A stretch of DNA of 64,000 nucleotides from Thamnaconus septentrionalis (Eukaryota; Chordata; Actinopteri; Tetraodontiformes; Monacanthidae). The translations under genes were made by a program, and so were the position numbers. How positions within the stretch are numbered: position 1 is the first letter of the stretch; each line of letters begins with the position of its first letter. The stretch covers positions 14,793,773-14,857,772 of the forward strand of contig CM020510.1 of the NCBI GenBank assembly GCA_009823395.1, written 5' to 3'. Shown in pieces: positions 10,546 to 23,476 of this stretch. The notes under the pieces were generated by a model. That model saw only the letters and a program-made list of their open reading frames with translations. It did no database searches and was not told the DNA's origin.

Positions 10546-11070
10546 TGGTATGGTACACAATGTTGCATGAGAGTTTAGTTGTCTGTTTGCAGTGTGACAC
10601 ACACCACTGGCCAAAAGGTTTCTGCTGTATTGCAGGGCATCGAACTGAAAATTGACTTTGAATATTTAAATGTTTTAACATGCCAGCAGACTTGGAGTGA
10701 ATGCAGCTAGAGTGTGTAAAGTTAGTGTAATGGTTTGCTCGCGGACATATTTTTTTTTTTTCTTCGATGATCTGGAACTGTTGTTATGAGGAACGCTTTA
10801 AAAAATGTGGCCAGCGGGGGAGAAAAAAAATCTGCTATGCGTAAGAGACCTGATTGGATTCGTTTGAAGCATAATTACACTTGGCATTTTGAATATGCCT
10901 TCAGTAACTGATGGGGAATTTTTACCATTAGCATTTCAAAGCAAAAAAAACAACAATGTAATAGAGGAATTTAGGGCTGAAACATTCCTGAGTCTTGTTA
11001 ACTTCAAAAGCTACTCAGGAATATCTTTAGAGAGAAAAAAAAAATCATTTAATTCAGTGATCAAAGAGGG

Positions 11071-11073
<3 letters not shown>
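10546..11073. other. Non-coding stretch
   Basis: Ordinary AT-leaning sequence with a T12 run near 10749. No gene or repeat family is recognised. Confidence 0.5.

Positions 11074-11104
<31 letters not shown>
11074..11104. repeat. (GT)15 microsatellite
   Basis: A pure GT array followed directly by a G7 run and C-rich sequence. Confidence 0.94.
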
Positions 11105-11106
<2 letters not shown>

Positions 11107-11296
11107 GGGGCGTCAAAACCCCTCCCACCCCCCGCCCCCACCTTCACACTCTGTATTACGTGCCGGCCGACAGTCAACCGCCCCCCCCCTCCCTCCTGTG
11201 AAAACTGAACACCACCGTCTTCCTCCCTTCAGGCGTCCCCTCTTCCCTCTCCCCCTGCCCTGAACCCACCCTGTCCCCTGCTGGCCACTGTCCTCA

Positions 11297-11406
11297 ACAC
11301 ACACACACACACACCCACACACACAGAACTGCAATTTCGGATCGTGTTTCGCAGCGACCCAGAGGCGCGCACGCATGCGCCCGCACATACACACACACAC
11401 ACACAC
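11297..11406. repeat. Two (CA)n arrays
   Basis: CA arrays at 11297-11326 (one CC interruption) and 11390-11406 are separated by unique sequence containing GCGCGCACGCATGCGC. This is alternating purine/pyrimidine with Z-DNA potential. Confidence 0.85.
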
Positions 11407-13421
11407 TGTGCACTGATCCTTCTGCAAACACACGCATCCTTTCACTTTCTTTGATGGATGAGGAAATGCTCGCACAAACACACAAACACAGCCTCTCGCC
11501 GGGGCTATTTTTTTTCCTCGAGTCTTTCAGGACCTGACGTAGATCTGGCAGACCCGCCTCCCCCTCCTGTCCTCCTCCGTCTCTCTCTCTCTCCAGGCTC
11601 GGGCCCTACCTGATTGTCTGCTTGTTTTCCCTGGCGGCTCCCCGCTTCCGTTCCCAGGCCAGGAGGAGGGAGGTGGGAGCGCAGCCTCCAACACATACTT
11701 TCCACCCCTGAAGGCCGAGGGCCAGCAGCCGCCGCTCCTGTCCACAGGCCCGACAGGAAACACTTAGGGCCTAATGCTGCCCACCAAGCCTTCTTCTTCC
11801 TCTAGTAGAGGGATGGAAGAGACGGGATAAATTAAAATGAATTAATGCATTGGAAACAAATACATGAAATACGAATAGAAAAGAACAGAACGGATGCTTT
11901 CAATGGCAGGAAATTAAAATGCCACGGCAACCTCTGAACATCAAACACAAGAAACCCAACGAAAATGACAATATTAATAGAAAAACTGAGGGTGAAAAAA
12001 GCAGAAGACAGTACAGAATATATTCAGGTGCTGGAAAACACTGAATTCTAACTTGCACTTTGCCTGCGCACCTGTTGGTTCTACCTTGAAACTTGGAGCC
12101 AGCTGGCCCATGCGATTCGTCCAAGCGACTTCCATCATGTGGTAAAAGTGTCATTATGTGACCCGGTGGCACCGAACCTGCTACGTCTATTACCACGGGT
12201 GACAGCGCTCGCACATTAAGCGGTCTTTCAAAGTTGTAAGCAGCTTGTGAGAGATAATTGTCGCCTTGCGCCTCGAGTGTTTTGCCACTGGGCTTTTTTT
12301 TTTTTTTCCTTCATGCTTTCCAAGCTCCTCGCTTTTTCCTCTTCCTGGGGCCGAGCCGTTCTGTCACTGTCGAGCGCACAGTTTGCACGCAGCTGAACCA
12401 AAACAATCATGGCGAGGCCCTCACGTCAGATTAGCTCTGTTCCGTGTGACTCAAGTGCGGAGGGCAATCCACCCACATCACATCATTCTGACGGCGGAAC
12501 CTGCTGAATGAGGAAATCGTTTGAGACAGGCCAAAAAATCACATGCAGGCAACTTCCTAATGGATACTATAGCACTCGCGGTCACAGCCAGCTGCGCGGG
12601 CCAATGAAAAGACAAGCGGGAGGCTGATGTTGGACGTCGGGGTGTCTTTGCAGTGCATCCTTTGCCATTTCGCCTCGGAGCTTGGACACGTTCGCGGCGG
12701 TGAGGTGAAATCTCAAAATCCCTGAGTTGAAATTACAAGTCACCCCCGAGCTCTGTTTGACTGTTTCCACAACTGACAGCGAATGGAAACTCAATAGGAA
12801 TCGAAGGGTCACGTCGAGGTGACGACTCCGAGGTTTGATAAAAATGCTATCAAGGCACAGAGGATGCCACGGATCACATGACACACGTACGCAGATGAAA
12901 CCCTGAGATACAGCAAATGAAAGAGATGCAACCTCTGTGCAGGGTGAGTCACGTCCTCTCAGATAATTGCTGCTTCAAAGGTGACGTAGGCGGGTTCACC
13001 ACTGACCATTCAGCGTTTGGACTCTGTTTTTCGCTGTAACGTCTTAACATTTCAGCCGAAGGCGAAGATTCCAACTCATGAAAACAGACGATTCCTCCTC
13101 TTGCAAGGTGACAAGACATGACGGTGTGTCTCGCAAAGGCTTTACCCGGGTCTCTTACTACAGTCGCCTTACATGGCTGTTGCAACATTCAATTAAAAAA
13201 AAAAAAAGGACGGGCAATAACCAATTTAAATGTCATCCTGAACATAATCCAGGTTCTGCAGGACTGTCCCGCATGACACCATGTTTAGTCTAGATTCAGG
13301 TTTCCTCTTTAACACTTCTCCAAAGTAGCAGCAGCCCATCTCGTCCCGCCTAACCCTCCGCTGAACCCCTCAGCTGACTTTAACACACGGGCCGAGCGAG
13401 GATACCCCCCCACACCCTCCC
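11407..13421. other. Non-coding stretch
   Basis: No gene is seen. It includes a CT run at about 11579-11594, a C-rich part at 11540-11780, AT-rich DNA at 11820-12010 and a T15 run at about 12294-12308. Several 80-100-codon frames on the minus strand have no domain. Confidence 0.5.
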
Positions 13422-13442
13422 CACACACACACACACACACAC
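13422..13442. repeat. Short (CA)n array
   Basis: About ten CA units follow a C-rich run. Confidence 0.85.
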
Positions 13443-15265
13443 GTGTACCCCTCTGGCTGTGGTTCGAGACCTGACCCTACCGCTCTCTTTCCAGCAAAAC
13501 AATCAGTTTGTCTCTCTTTCCATCTGTGCACATTTTGTTTGTCTTACTCCCCCAGCCTCTGCCATTTCAGCATCTCTTTCTCTGGAACCGAGCTCTGATT
13601 CAGATTCCGTGCAGTGCGATTCATGCAGACATGAGCAACAAATGATCAGAAAATAATCCTGCAGCGATGAAGCAACAGTGTTGAAATGCTCACTTGACTG
13701 GATGGGAGGACTTCAATGATTGATGACTGATGATTTAAATGACAGAAAGAGAGAACTATGACTTGAGACTAGTGTACAAGAGACTTGAAGACCTGTCTCT
13801 CACACACGTTTTGATTTACGGGGAAATGTTGACCGTTAAAGGAGCATTCCACAGAAATATGGTCCCATTTCCACAGACGCTAATCCTCCATATTTGTTCT
13901 CCAGGTGGTTTCCAGAAATCGTTTTTTGTTTTTTTTTTTTTAGTTAGAGTTAAGGTTGAAGTGAACCAAGAGGACTCCTCCATGGCTACTGACAGTTTGG
14001 CTGTTTGCTGCTGTGGGAGGCGTCCAATGATCGTCCTCCTCTTTAGAAAGGAGGTTTTAAGATATTTTGAACTCACAATGTAGTCTAAATGTTGACACAC
14101 AGACAGTGAAACTGCAGAAAAAAAGTGCATGAAGTGTTGGATGAGAACAACACAAATTAGACCGTCTTCTTTACTGCAATGTCATTGAGTTTGGTGCTGC
14201 GTGGAAATATTGGAGGGGCCAAAATGTAAAAATCTGGAAGAGTTGTGAGCCTTTAATCAGAATCAACTTCCTTAATGATGAATGTCACTAATCTTGACAT
14301 TGAGTCAAGATGTAATGAAAGCTTTTAAACACAGGCTGGTTAAAATGGGTGAAAATGAGATTATTATTTCTTTTGAGTCTGTATAAGAGACTTTGTGTCC
14401 CCTCCAGGTTTCCTTGAAATGTGCTGAAAATTTGTCAGTTGTTCTAAAAGGTCAGTATTTTCCAGAGCACCGGGCGCAAAATTCACTTCATTTCAAAATG
14501 AAATTAAAGAATTTTGAGGTCTTGAAAATTCAGAAATGCTCTCAGTAACCACAGGGGTAAAAAAAAAGACACGCTGCGACGCTAAAAAAAGAAGCCTGTC
14601 TGGCTTTGGAATCAGCTCGAGGAGTTTCTGATTTACAGCTGCGTGTCGTGTGACCCCGCCCTCCACCCCCCCGCTTTATATTCGAGGGCACGGGTGAGTG
14701 GACTAATCCTGATTGAATTACTGAGTAAACTCACTAAGTGGGTATCCAGCGCGAAGACAGTTGTCCTCTGTATACCCTCCCCGCAGAACAGGAAGCTGCC
14801 AGCCTCCCTGAGATTAGGGCCTGTTTCCTCTCGCCGTGCTGCACTCTGGGCGACCCCGCCGGGCCCTGCGACCCACCAACCTCCCTCACCCCGCGTGGCA
14901 CACACGACACATGAGCGGGCGAGGAGCGTGCCAGCTGGCGCGCGACACAATCGTGAAGAAATAGGACAAAATCATTCCCACAGAAAACGACATTCAATTC
15001 CGAAACAATACGTCTCTTCCTGGCCTCGGCGCAGTCGCAGTCGCACACTCGCTCGACTCCTCGCGCAGCGCCGTCGTGCTTTTTTTTTTTTCCTGCGCGA
15101 GCGCCGCCACTCCGGTGTCCTCCATGCTCCCCGTGCTCCTCGACCCCGTCTATAACAAATTGTGGCAGTAATTTTCCCCTCTGACTGAGTTTTATGAGCC
15201 TTAATGTGAAGCACCTGTAGCCACACAGAAACCAGACCAGAGCCGCTATAGGTTTTTTTTTTTTC
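13443..15265. other. Non-coding stretch, CpG-rich near 14.6-15.1 kb
   Basis: No gene is recognised. Frames of 170 codons (+, 14643-15155) and 214 codons (-, 14734-15378) overlap on opposite strands in GC-rich DNA, which is the signature of low stop density rather than a gene. Unique sequence at 14680-14830 looks enhancer-like, with GATTGAATTA and AATCC sites (inference). Confidence 0.5.
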
Positions 15266-15291
15266 TGTCTTTCTTTCTTTCTTTCTTTCTT
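15266..15291. repeat. (TTTC)n microsatellite
   Basis: About six TTTC units follow a T11 run. It is homopyrimidine on the + strand. Confidence 0.9.
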
Positions 15292-17627
15292 CCCCTCTGC
15301 AACCCCAAATTTCAGCCCCGGCAATGCGAGCAGGTTCACCGCTAACTCGGAGCTTGTAAAATTAACATCGTTTAGCAAGTGTGTGAGATATTTGGGCTTT
15401 TTTGCACATTCTCCTCCACCCCCAATTTGAGATGAAAACCATACAAGACTTATTCATGAGAAGGTCAATTAAAGGTAACACTGTCAAAACTTAGACGCAA
15501 GTATACACTAAAATGAAAAAAAACAACAACTGCCAATTTCAACAAAATAGCTTTATAATTGACTAGTAAAGTCCATAAAACCTGTCCACACAAGTAAAAT
15601 AAAGCTCAGTTCAGTAGTTGCTAATGTCGTTAAGCTGACTTTGTTTTTGTTCCCGCTTCAACAGTTTGTGCTCGTCCACACAAAGCTGCTATATCTATGT
15701 GGATTCTTTGGCTTATAGCACTCTGGCACGTCTGTCAGGAATTAAAAGGCAGCAATGATCAACTTGACCGATAACGGGTGCCTTCATTTGAGAATAGAAA
15801 AAAACCTTAACATTAGTAGTTGCCCATTAGGGGAAAAAGACAAGATGTGTATTCGGTGCCACGCACGCGACAAAGTTTAAAGCGGTCGCTGCTGGGTATC
15901 TCCCATCTGAGCCTGTGTGTTCTATTAAGGCCACATGCAACACCCCGGTGTGCAGCTCACTATGAAAACAAGAGGTCAGTGCGGTGGGTTGTAACCTGCA
16001 GCTCTCTCAGGTTCTTAAGGTCAGCTGCTTTCCATTACTGCAGGGGTTTGACCTCATGTTGGCAGAGAGTCTTCGAACCTCGGCTCCGTGGCCAAATTTG
16101 GACGGTAACTCCGCTGCTGCTGGTGACCTTTTTTTTTATCTTTTTTTATTGATTCTCACTCTTAGTCACTCAACGCAGGATTCCTCCCCCACCCCAACAG
16201 GAAGTTTAGAGTGTCTGCACGCTTGAGAGAAGCTTTTGGACCAGTCTGCGGTGCCGTCTGCAGAGAAAATGTCACGGATCTCCAACTGTAAAATAACGGT
16301 GCACGCCGCTATTATTTTTAGCCAACCACACTGCAGGCTTACGAACGCGGTTTTTGGATGCTTCGCCTTTAATTATCAGCCAAGGGTTTCGAGGAAAGTG
16401 TGCGCAAGCTCCCATTTAATCCGGCTAATTAGAGCACAAGTGCCAATTGACTGGAGCGCCGCAAGGGTGCAGTTGCCACAAGACGCCTGCCACCACATTT
16501 GTGCAAAAACAGACACCAACGCAGCGGCAGGAGGGACGCTGCCGCAAAGTACGGACGGAGATGTGCGCATCTTCACTCCAGCGTGCGGTTTTACGGGTTT
16601 CTCGTCTAAATATGGGCTCCGCCAGCCTGTTAGCCGCAAATGTCGTCAAGGATGAGTGGAAACGTGGCTGACGGCGCGTGTAAGCAAAATAAATTGGATG
16701 GGAGAGCTGCATTTTTTTTCCCCTGTTTTTTTGAACGCCGGACAAGATGAAGCCACAAATGCCTTTTATACATAATGTACAGATGTGCGAGTGTCTGTGC
16801 TGGGAGAATGTATGCGCATGAGTGTTTCAACATGTTCCTATATGGAGAGGTAATTAAGTGATTATAACATGCTGTAGCTAGCTAGCCTTTTCAGAAGTAA
16901 TGTTTGTGGGGTGGGAGGAGGGGGTTGATGTGACAGATTTGGGTAAAAGTGCAAAAATGTAAAAAGGTTAACTATTTCCTGTGTTACGAATCGAGATATT
17001 TGAGACCGAGAGTGGATGTGGGTCACAAAATCTGGGCTCTCGTTCATGAGAAACCTGCTCAGCGAAGATAAGAAGTCACTGGCGTGTATTTGAGAAGTCG
17101 CTGAAACTTTTCCCTTTTTCCCTTTTTTTCTGTGCTCCTCCTTCGCATGACTGTAGCACCTGCACCGTGCTCACACTCCTCACCTTTCCCTTCGCACACC
17201 TGGGCCCGCCGAAAAACTCAACAGCCTCTGATTTCAATTGGCCATGTGAGCATCTGGAGTTTTGCTGGGTGGCGTTAATCACCCGGCTTGTTTGATCGAG
17301 GTCCAGGTTACTTAATGTGGAACAAGTTCAGTCAGCGTCGGGACAGTCAAAGGGCACTTCTGCCTGTTTGAAATGGTAATGAGCGATGCCTACTCCTCTC
17401 CCAGCGATGTGACTTATAATGGTAATTTCCCCTTTTGATATATAACGCGAGAACCAATTTGAGGCGAAGGAGATTTATTTTTGTTTTCACAGGGACTTTT
17501 GGGGAGTTGCGGACACTGTTTAGAGGATAAACCTGCGGTCTGCAGAAGCACTTAGAGCTTCTGATAAACATCTTTATCTGGAAGTGAGGTGTCGAAACAT
17601 GATCTGGGTCAAAGGGTGTGATTGTGA
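15292..17627. other. Non-coding stretch
   Basis: No gene is recognised. At 16236-16745 at least four frames on both strands are open at once (139, 74, 106 and 87 codons). This comes from low stop density, and none carries a domain. T-rich runs are at 16129-16150. Confidence 0.5.
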
Positions 17628-17660
<33 letters not shown>

Positions 17661-17664
17661 GGTG
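17628..17664. repeat. (GT)n(GGGT)n compound microsatellite
   Basis: About 13 GT units pass into GGTG/GGGT units. Confidence 0.9.
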
Positions 17665-18063
17665 AGTGCTCGTGCGTGCGCTTTTCGCACGTGCGAGCCT
17701 TGTAGTTTGAAGACGTTTGCCCCAGCTTTTGCCTCTCCTGCGAGCCATCTGCAGCGCTGAGGGGCTGCTTTTATCAGATTCATCTCTGGGGCTGACGCTA
17801 ATGTGTGCCCACCCATGTAGTTGGTTAGCCGGCCGTGTGTTGCCTTGCCAGCGCATAAACTCTCCGAGCATGCCTTTGTGTGTGCGACTGGGGTGCGTGC
17901 GCGCACGTGCCAGTCGGCAGGCCAAGACGACGCTCAGAATATCTCGGGCTGATTTATGGAGTTTGCCTGAGGCTTCGGAGAGAACCCGTTTATGACTGAA
18001 GACAGCTAAGGGTCTGTGGAGGGACAGCCAAGCTTAATGAGTAAAAGTCAGTGCCAACTCAGA

Positions 18064-18064
<1 letters not shown>
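17665..18064. other. Non-coding stretch
   Basis: GC-rich with GTGCGTGCGC and GCGTGCGCGCACGTGC alternating runs. No gene is seen. Confidence 0.5.

Positions 18065-18128
<64 letters not shown>
18065..18128. repeat. (AC)32 microsatellite
   Basis: A pure 64-bp AC array, the longest uninterrupted dinucleotide array in the window. Confidence 0.97.
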
Positions 18129-18130
<2 letters not shown>

Positions 18131-18363
18131 CCGTAAAAGATCAGTCACGTCTATTCGGCTTGATGTAAATCTATGAGGAGAAAAATCAAAGGAAGGCAAC
18201 CCGTCAACTGAAAGATAGGTGGACTCATTGAGGATGATTTTATGATTTTATCCCTCTGGTGCTCAAAAACCACATGCAATCAACCCCGAACTCTGGCTGC
18301 CTCGACGGCGGTAATGCGAAAAACTTTGTTTAATTTGAGTTTAGAGCACAATCAGCGAGGTGC

Positions 18364-18396
18364 AAGCTCCAAAAAGCTCCAAAAAGCTCCAAAAAA
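18364..18396 (+). repeat. Decamer tandem repeat x3
   Basis: Three consecutive AGCTCCAAAA-type units of 10 bp lie in otherwise unique DNA. The 10-bp period matches one helical turn. No function is implied. Confidence 0.85.
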
Positions 18397-21300
18397 GACG
18401 GCGCTTGTGTAAACAGTCAATTCTGCGAGATGAGCAGCAGACATTTGTCACGCATGGTCGCTGCAAGCATGTAAACTTCTGTGTGTCCATGTGTGAACAC
18501 TGACTAATATTGTGAAATTAAACACGGTCTGGAAAGGTCCAACCTAATTCGGGGAGACGCATCTTTTCGGTTCAGTGTGCGGTGAGGATTCTCCAGCGTC
18601 CTCACCAGGTGAAACGCTCTCATCCCCGTCATGCAGGTCGGCAGGGCTCGACATAAAAAAAAGGGGGGCATCCAGGAAACATCTTAGCAAAAGTGAAAAT
18701 CACCCACATTAGTGCTCGGCATAAGTTTAATGATGCACGGAAAAGTGTGGGCTGGTTTTCAGAATGTTTTGGCTCTCACTAGCGGGGGCAGCAAAAGCGA
18801 AGGAGGGACTTATTACGAGGACTTATTGGACTACTGCATAGTGACAACATAGAACCATGCATAGGGAAAGACTGACATAAGATCAAATGAGGCATGGCAG
18901 TGAATAATCTGGATGCAAAATGAGTGGGCAGCAAAAGCAGAAGGAGTGGGCAGGTGCACTTTGCATCCGATGAACTTTACCAATCTGGCTCCACAAGACC
19001 GAATCAGATGTTTTCCCAATGCTTTGATTGACTGTGATCGTGCCTTTGTCGGCTCTTGATTTTAATCTTCGGCCCCGACAGAAATAAGACACAGATTGCG
19101 AACAACGCAGCCTTGTGATTTCAGCCCACGTCGCTCTGGGGGATGACCTGTTCATTTCTTCTTTTGTTTTGTTTTGTTTTCCTGTTATTATCAGTGGGAC
19201 TCATCAGTGCTCGAAATTGGGCCATTTGTGTGCCACATGTGTTTGGGTTGTTACCGATGGAGATTAGCATGATTCAGGGGTTTTACTCTGGAAGGAAGAA
19301 GGGAAAAAAAAAAGCCCCTGCGAGGCCACCGGCTCCGCTTATGAGGTGTTTTACATGCTGGATTCTTGAGGAGGGGAAGTCGACGCGGCCACTTATGAGA
19401 GCGCTGTGACCAGGACACAGAGGTGAGGGAAGGCCAGCTGAGGGACAGCTGGGGGAGTCGGGGGGGGGATGAGGGCAGTGGCCTGCTTGAAAGTGTAAAG
19501 AGATCCTAGAAGCAGTTTACGGCCTTTTCTTATGTCCTCCTCTTGCTTCTTTTCCCTTTTCTCCCCCCCTCCGCCCTCCTCGAACACATAAAGTTTGAGA
19601 TTTTGATGATTTATTGGGAAAGGAAGAGAGGGAGAGGGAGAGAGGGAGAGGGAAGGGTGGTGGCAGGGGGGTTTAAACATGATGCAAACCATTTGGAGGA
19701 GGGAGCCGAGGTTGCCAGCACAGCCTGCTCTGTTTAAACTGGAGAGGAAGTGACCGTATATACAGCATGCCAGCAAACTCCCTCTGCCTCGCTGTCTCTC
19801 TCTGGCTCGTCCTTTTTTTTTTTCTTCTTCTCAGCTCACACACACACACACAGACACACTTTCAGGAGCTCGACATGAAAAAGCGCACACGTACACACGC
19901 ACGCGCACACCCCCTCCAAAACGTACACACTCACATCCACAGAGGTCAAACGATGGCCACTGGTTGGAAGAGTGTGTTTGTTATTTCAATATTATGTTTC
20001 TTTACATCACCGTCACCGGGCCCATCACCGTTATTATCATTATTACTATTATTACAATCTGGACGGCCGGGGGCTGCACGGCAGAGTGAGAATAAAGGAG
20101 CGCCGAGGGGAGAAAAGAGCCAAGAAAGAGAGACTGAGAAATGAAGGATGGAGCAAAAGGGAGGAGAAGGGGTCAGCGTTTTCCCTCAACAGCCATCCAT
20201 GACTTAATCTCGCTCGGCTTCGGCTCTGCCGAGACCTTCCCAGGAATGAGGATCTGTTCGCGAGAGAAGGAGGAAGATGGAGAGTGGCAGCGTCGGGGAG
20301 GTGAGCGGGACGAGGAGAGAGCAAAAAAGAGACGGGTGCCATATTTTACGAGGAGCCTGTTGGAGGTTTTCCAACGCCAACGACGGTAAAGCATTCCTCT
20401 CGGCAGTTTTCATCATCATTCCTAATTTTTGCTGGGAAGATGAGGCTGGCAATACCCTTTGTTTTTTTTTTGTTTTTTTTCCATTAGCGTCAACGACCTC
20501 AAAGAAAATGCCCTAAATCAGCAGCGTCTCCCGGCGTGTCGTGACCCCCCCCAGCTGGACTGCGGCGCTCAGCCACGGGAACAATTCCTTCCGACTGAGG
20601 CCGTAAAAAAAACTGACGCTTTGCAGATATATAGTGTCATTTTTTTTCTTTTTCTTTTTCTTAAAGCGGTCACAGGTTTGGCGTGTGTTCCGTGAGATCG
20701 GATCGTAGCTCATGAGTAGCTTTCAGATTTAGAAAAAAAAAGAAGTTTCCTTCCATGCAAAGGTGCACACTGACGTGTTTTTATGCAAGTGCATTGCGTC
20801 AAACAAAGTCTGAGGTTCATAATTGGTCTGATTTTAAAGACCAGCCAGAGTTCATTCATGAAACAGAGGCTGACGCATAAAACCAGGATATATGGCATGT
20901 AGACATTGTTATAAGTTGTGTACGGACATTACGGAGATTAAGGGGGAAAAAAATCTTCGGAAACTTTTCAATTGTTTCATGCTGAAACAACTCATTGGCT
21001 TGACCCGTGGGATGATTTAACTATTTGGTTCCAGATCTCTCTAATTATGCTGTAATGACCTTAGACAATCACTGCTAATAGGAGCAGAACAAAAACAGAA
21101 CAACTATTTAGAACCCGGTCAATAAATTAGACTCGAATTTTGATGAATCAATTTCCTCCGACGGAGGTTGAGCTGAGATATTGCCCTGTGAAGCCGCCTT
21201 TCGGTTTTAGTCACCTACATTTGTGTCCGCTTAAATTGTGGTGAGCAGCTGAGACCTCAGTTAACTGGATCACTGTGATCCAATGATGTTAGTCTGAAAT

Positions 21301-21477
21301 GCAAATTGTTTCACCATCGGCTCTAAATTGGCTCCCAGAATAGACTCTGGAGGCCATCGTGAGCGGAACGGCTGCCAAACAGCCCTGTTCTCTCATTTCT
21401 AGTTCAGTTGGTATTTATTGTTATTATTTCGTAATCATATTCTGATGTGAAGGGTCATAAATTGGCCACAATAAATA
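18397..21477. other. Non-coding stretch
   Basis: No gene is recognised. It includes a purine-rich block at 19616-19660, a short CA array at 19838-19858, an AT-trinucleotide run at about 20030-20060 and T-rich runs near 20461 and 20641. An ATG followed eight codons later by GAGGTGAGC near 20277-20308 mimics a first exon with a splice donor, but nothing else supports it. Confidence 0.5.
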
Positions 21478-21485
21478 ATGCAAAT
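21478..21485 (+). promoter_or_regulatory. POU octamer motif
   Basis: A perfect ATGCAAAT octamer (Oct/POU binding consensus) lies in AT-rich unique DNA with CACAATAA just upstream and AACAATG about 80 bp downstream (Sox-like). Such short sites occur by chance. The surrounding 21400-21600 has the look of a conserved non-coding element, which is inference. Confidence 0.3.
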
Positions 21486-23318
21486 GGAATGCAACCCAGT
21501 AAGAAATTTAGGCAAAATGCTCACATGCTTAATGCAAACAAGAGTCATTAGGCCAGCTAAAAACAATGAACTTTAAGTTGAACAATTAAGAGGGCGGTGA
21601 AACATCCACGTCAAACACCTTCTGTCGGCCACGGGGTTTGCGCTGCTAAAGAAGAGACTCATTCACGGTTCAAGACCCCTTGGTCTTTTTTTGTGTGTGG
21701 TTTACCCGGTATTTGCTCTAGCAAAACCAAAATAAAACCAAACAAAAACCCCAGGGCATCAAAGAACCACAATGGCCGAGGACATAAAATAAATATAGTA
21801 GGCTGTAATTAAGTTTTTTGCGTTTTGAGCTGTCATTTTACATGTATTCAAGCACATTTGGAATCTGTTAAATGAGAAAACACAATGCATGCAGGAAAAA
21901 TTCACAGGCTGAAGTCACAGCGAGAAGCTGTGAGAAGGTCCGGGACGTGCAGCCTCTCCGTCTTCGCTACATGAGGAGCATCGGCGCTCAACTGCAACAA
22001 AGATTAAACTTTTTCTCTCAGGTAAAAAAAGTCAAGTAAAGGCAAGGAAATGTATGAATGTACCGTAAATATGAATTAACTGACGTTCCTCTCTGTTCTA
22101 ACACTGATTTTAGCAGATGGACTTTTGGATTCAGATGCTTAAAGTGTTTTGGGGAGCACAGTGGCACAGGGAGACTAAACAGACCAAGTGGGTTTAAGGC
22201 TAAATAAACTAGGTAACTGTCAGATTTTGCTGAGGAATTCTGGGCTTTAACAGGAAAATTATGGTATATTGAAAACAAGGGTCGACACTGTGAGGTTGGA
22301 AGGAGTTCAGGGAGAAGACGGTGAATGATTCAGTGGAGTGTGGAGTGAATTACAGGCAGGATTGCGTTAAAAAAGGGAAAAAAATGGCTGGTAGGCTGGT
22401 GGTCAAACTGTGCAAACAAAAACAGGCGTGTGTGCCTGACGGAGAGGAACGTCAAAAGGCTTCTTCTGGAACAACAGTGCGACGATTCAGCGGGGAGCGA
22501 AGATCAGAGGGCAGCTGCTGCGCTGTGTGTTGATGAGCTGACGATAACCAGGTGCGCTTGATTGCGGAGGCGCAGCAGGTGTGCACGGCGCTGGAAGCAG
22601 CAGAGTGCAGGGGGAGGGGCCAGGAGACAAGTGGGCGGGCGGGCCAGCGGACAGCACACAATTACACTAAGAGAGCTTTCACTTTGACTATAATGCCGAG
22701 ACTGGGGGAGATTTAACAGGACACTGTGGGGAAGAAGGTAAATGTGCTCGCGTGAGTGAAGGAAAGAAGCTTTGCAGGCCGGTTGAAGTGGGACTGAGAG
22801 GCTCAATACACTGGTTACAATGGGATAGACTGGCTAAATCAACTGGTTGTGTAGGCGCAGGGAGACTGGGAAAGTGCAGAGGATGAAAGTTGAAGCAGAA
22901 GCTCATTCAAGACTTTGAAGTGCACAGACTTCACAGTTTAACGCTCCAGTGAGCGAATTCATTCACTGTGTTGCCCAGCAACCACTTCCACCTTTACTGT
23001 AAAAGCATTGCATCCTCCCGCTAAAGGTCGTGAACCCATGACAGGCAGCACCTTGCAAAATACTTTAGTCAAAACGGTTTTTGAGGGCGTGTGAAAACCT
23101 TTTTCTTTCCACCACTGTACAAATTACCAGCCATATTGTTTTTTGTTTTAAAGCAAACACTCCAGTTCAATCAAAGGAGTCAGCAGCCTTTCATTCATTT
23201 TTGTGCCGTTTTGTTGTTTTGCTTTTTTGGTTCGTCCAGATCACGATCTGATCTCCTTCACTAATAACGGAAGATAAGAAAGGAAAAAAGTGGCAGGTAG
23301 AGGCATGATGCTGGGCAC
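21486..23318. other. Non-coding stretch
   Basis: No gene is recognised. The open frames of 60-100 codons here have no domain. The sequence is otherwise unique by eye. Confidence 0.5.
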
Positions 23319-23344
23319 ACATAAGAACAACACATAAGAACAAC
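23319..23344 (+). repeat. 13-bp tandem duplication
   Basis: ACATAAGAACAAC occurs twice back to back with no mismatch. Confidence 0.9.
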
Positions 23345-23476
23345 ATCTGGAAACCGGAGCCACAAACTGCAGCAAATCTAGGACAAAATAAAGGCCACAA
23401 AAACTCCAGTTGGAATATATCAAGATTGGAAAAGTCAGCATATGGTTATTGCATAATGTCTTAAACTTTATATCAG

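Noticed and set aside
10288..10614. Pro/Asn/Ser-rich minus-strand frame
   Set aside because: It is the telomere-like minisatellite read on the other strand.
13461..13475. GGTTCGAGACC, a tRNA B-box-like word
   Set aside because: No A box, no cloverleaf and no SINE body around it.
14734..15378. 214-codon minus frame over a 170-codon plus frame
   Set aside because: Two long frames on opposite strands in GC-rich DNA, with Lys/Arg low complexity and no domain.
20277..20308. ATG with nearby GAGGTGAGC resembling a first exon and splice donor
   Set aside because: Only about eight codons, with no promoter or downstream exon. Such matches are common by chance.
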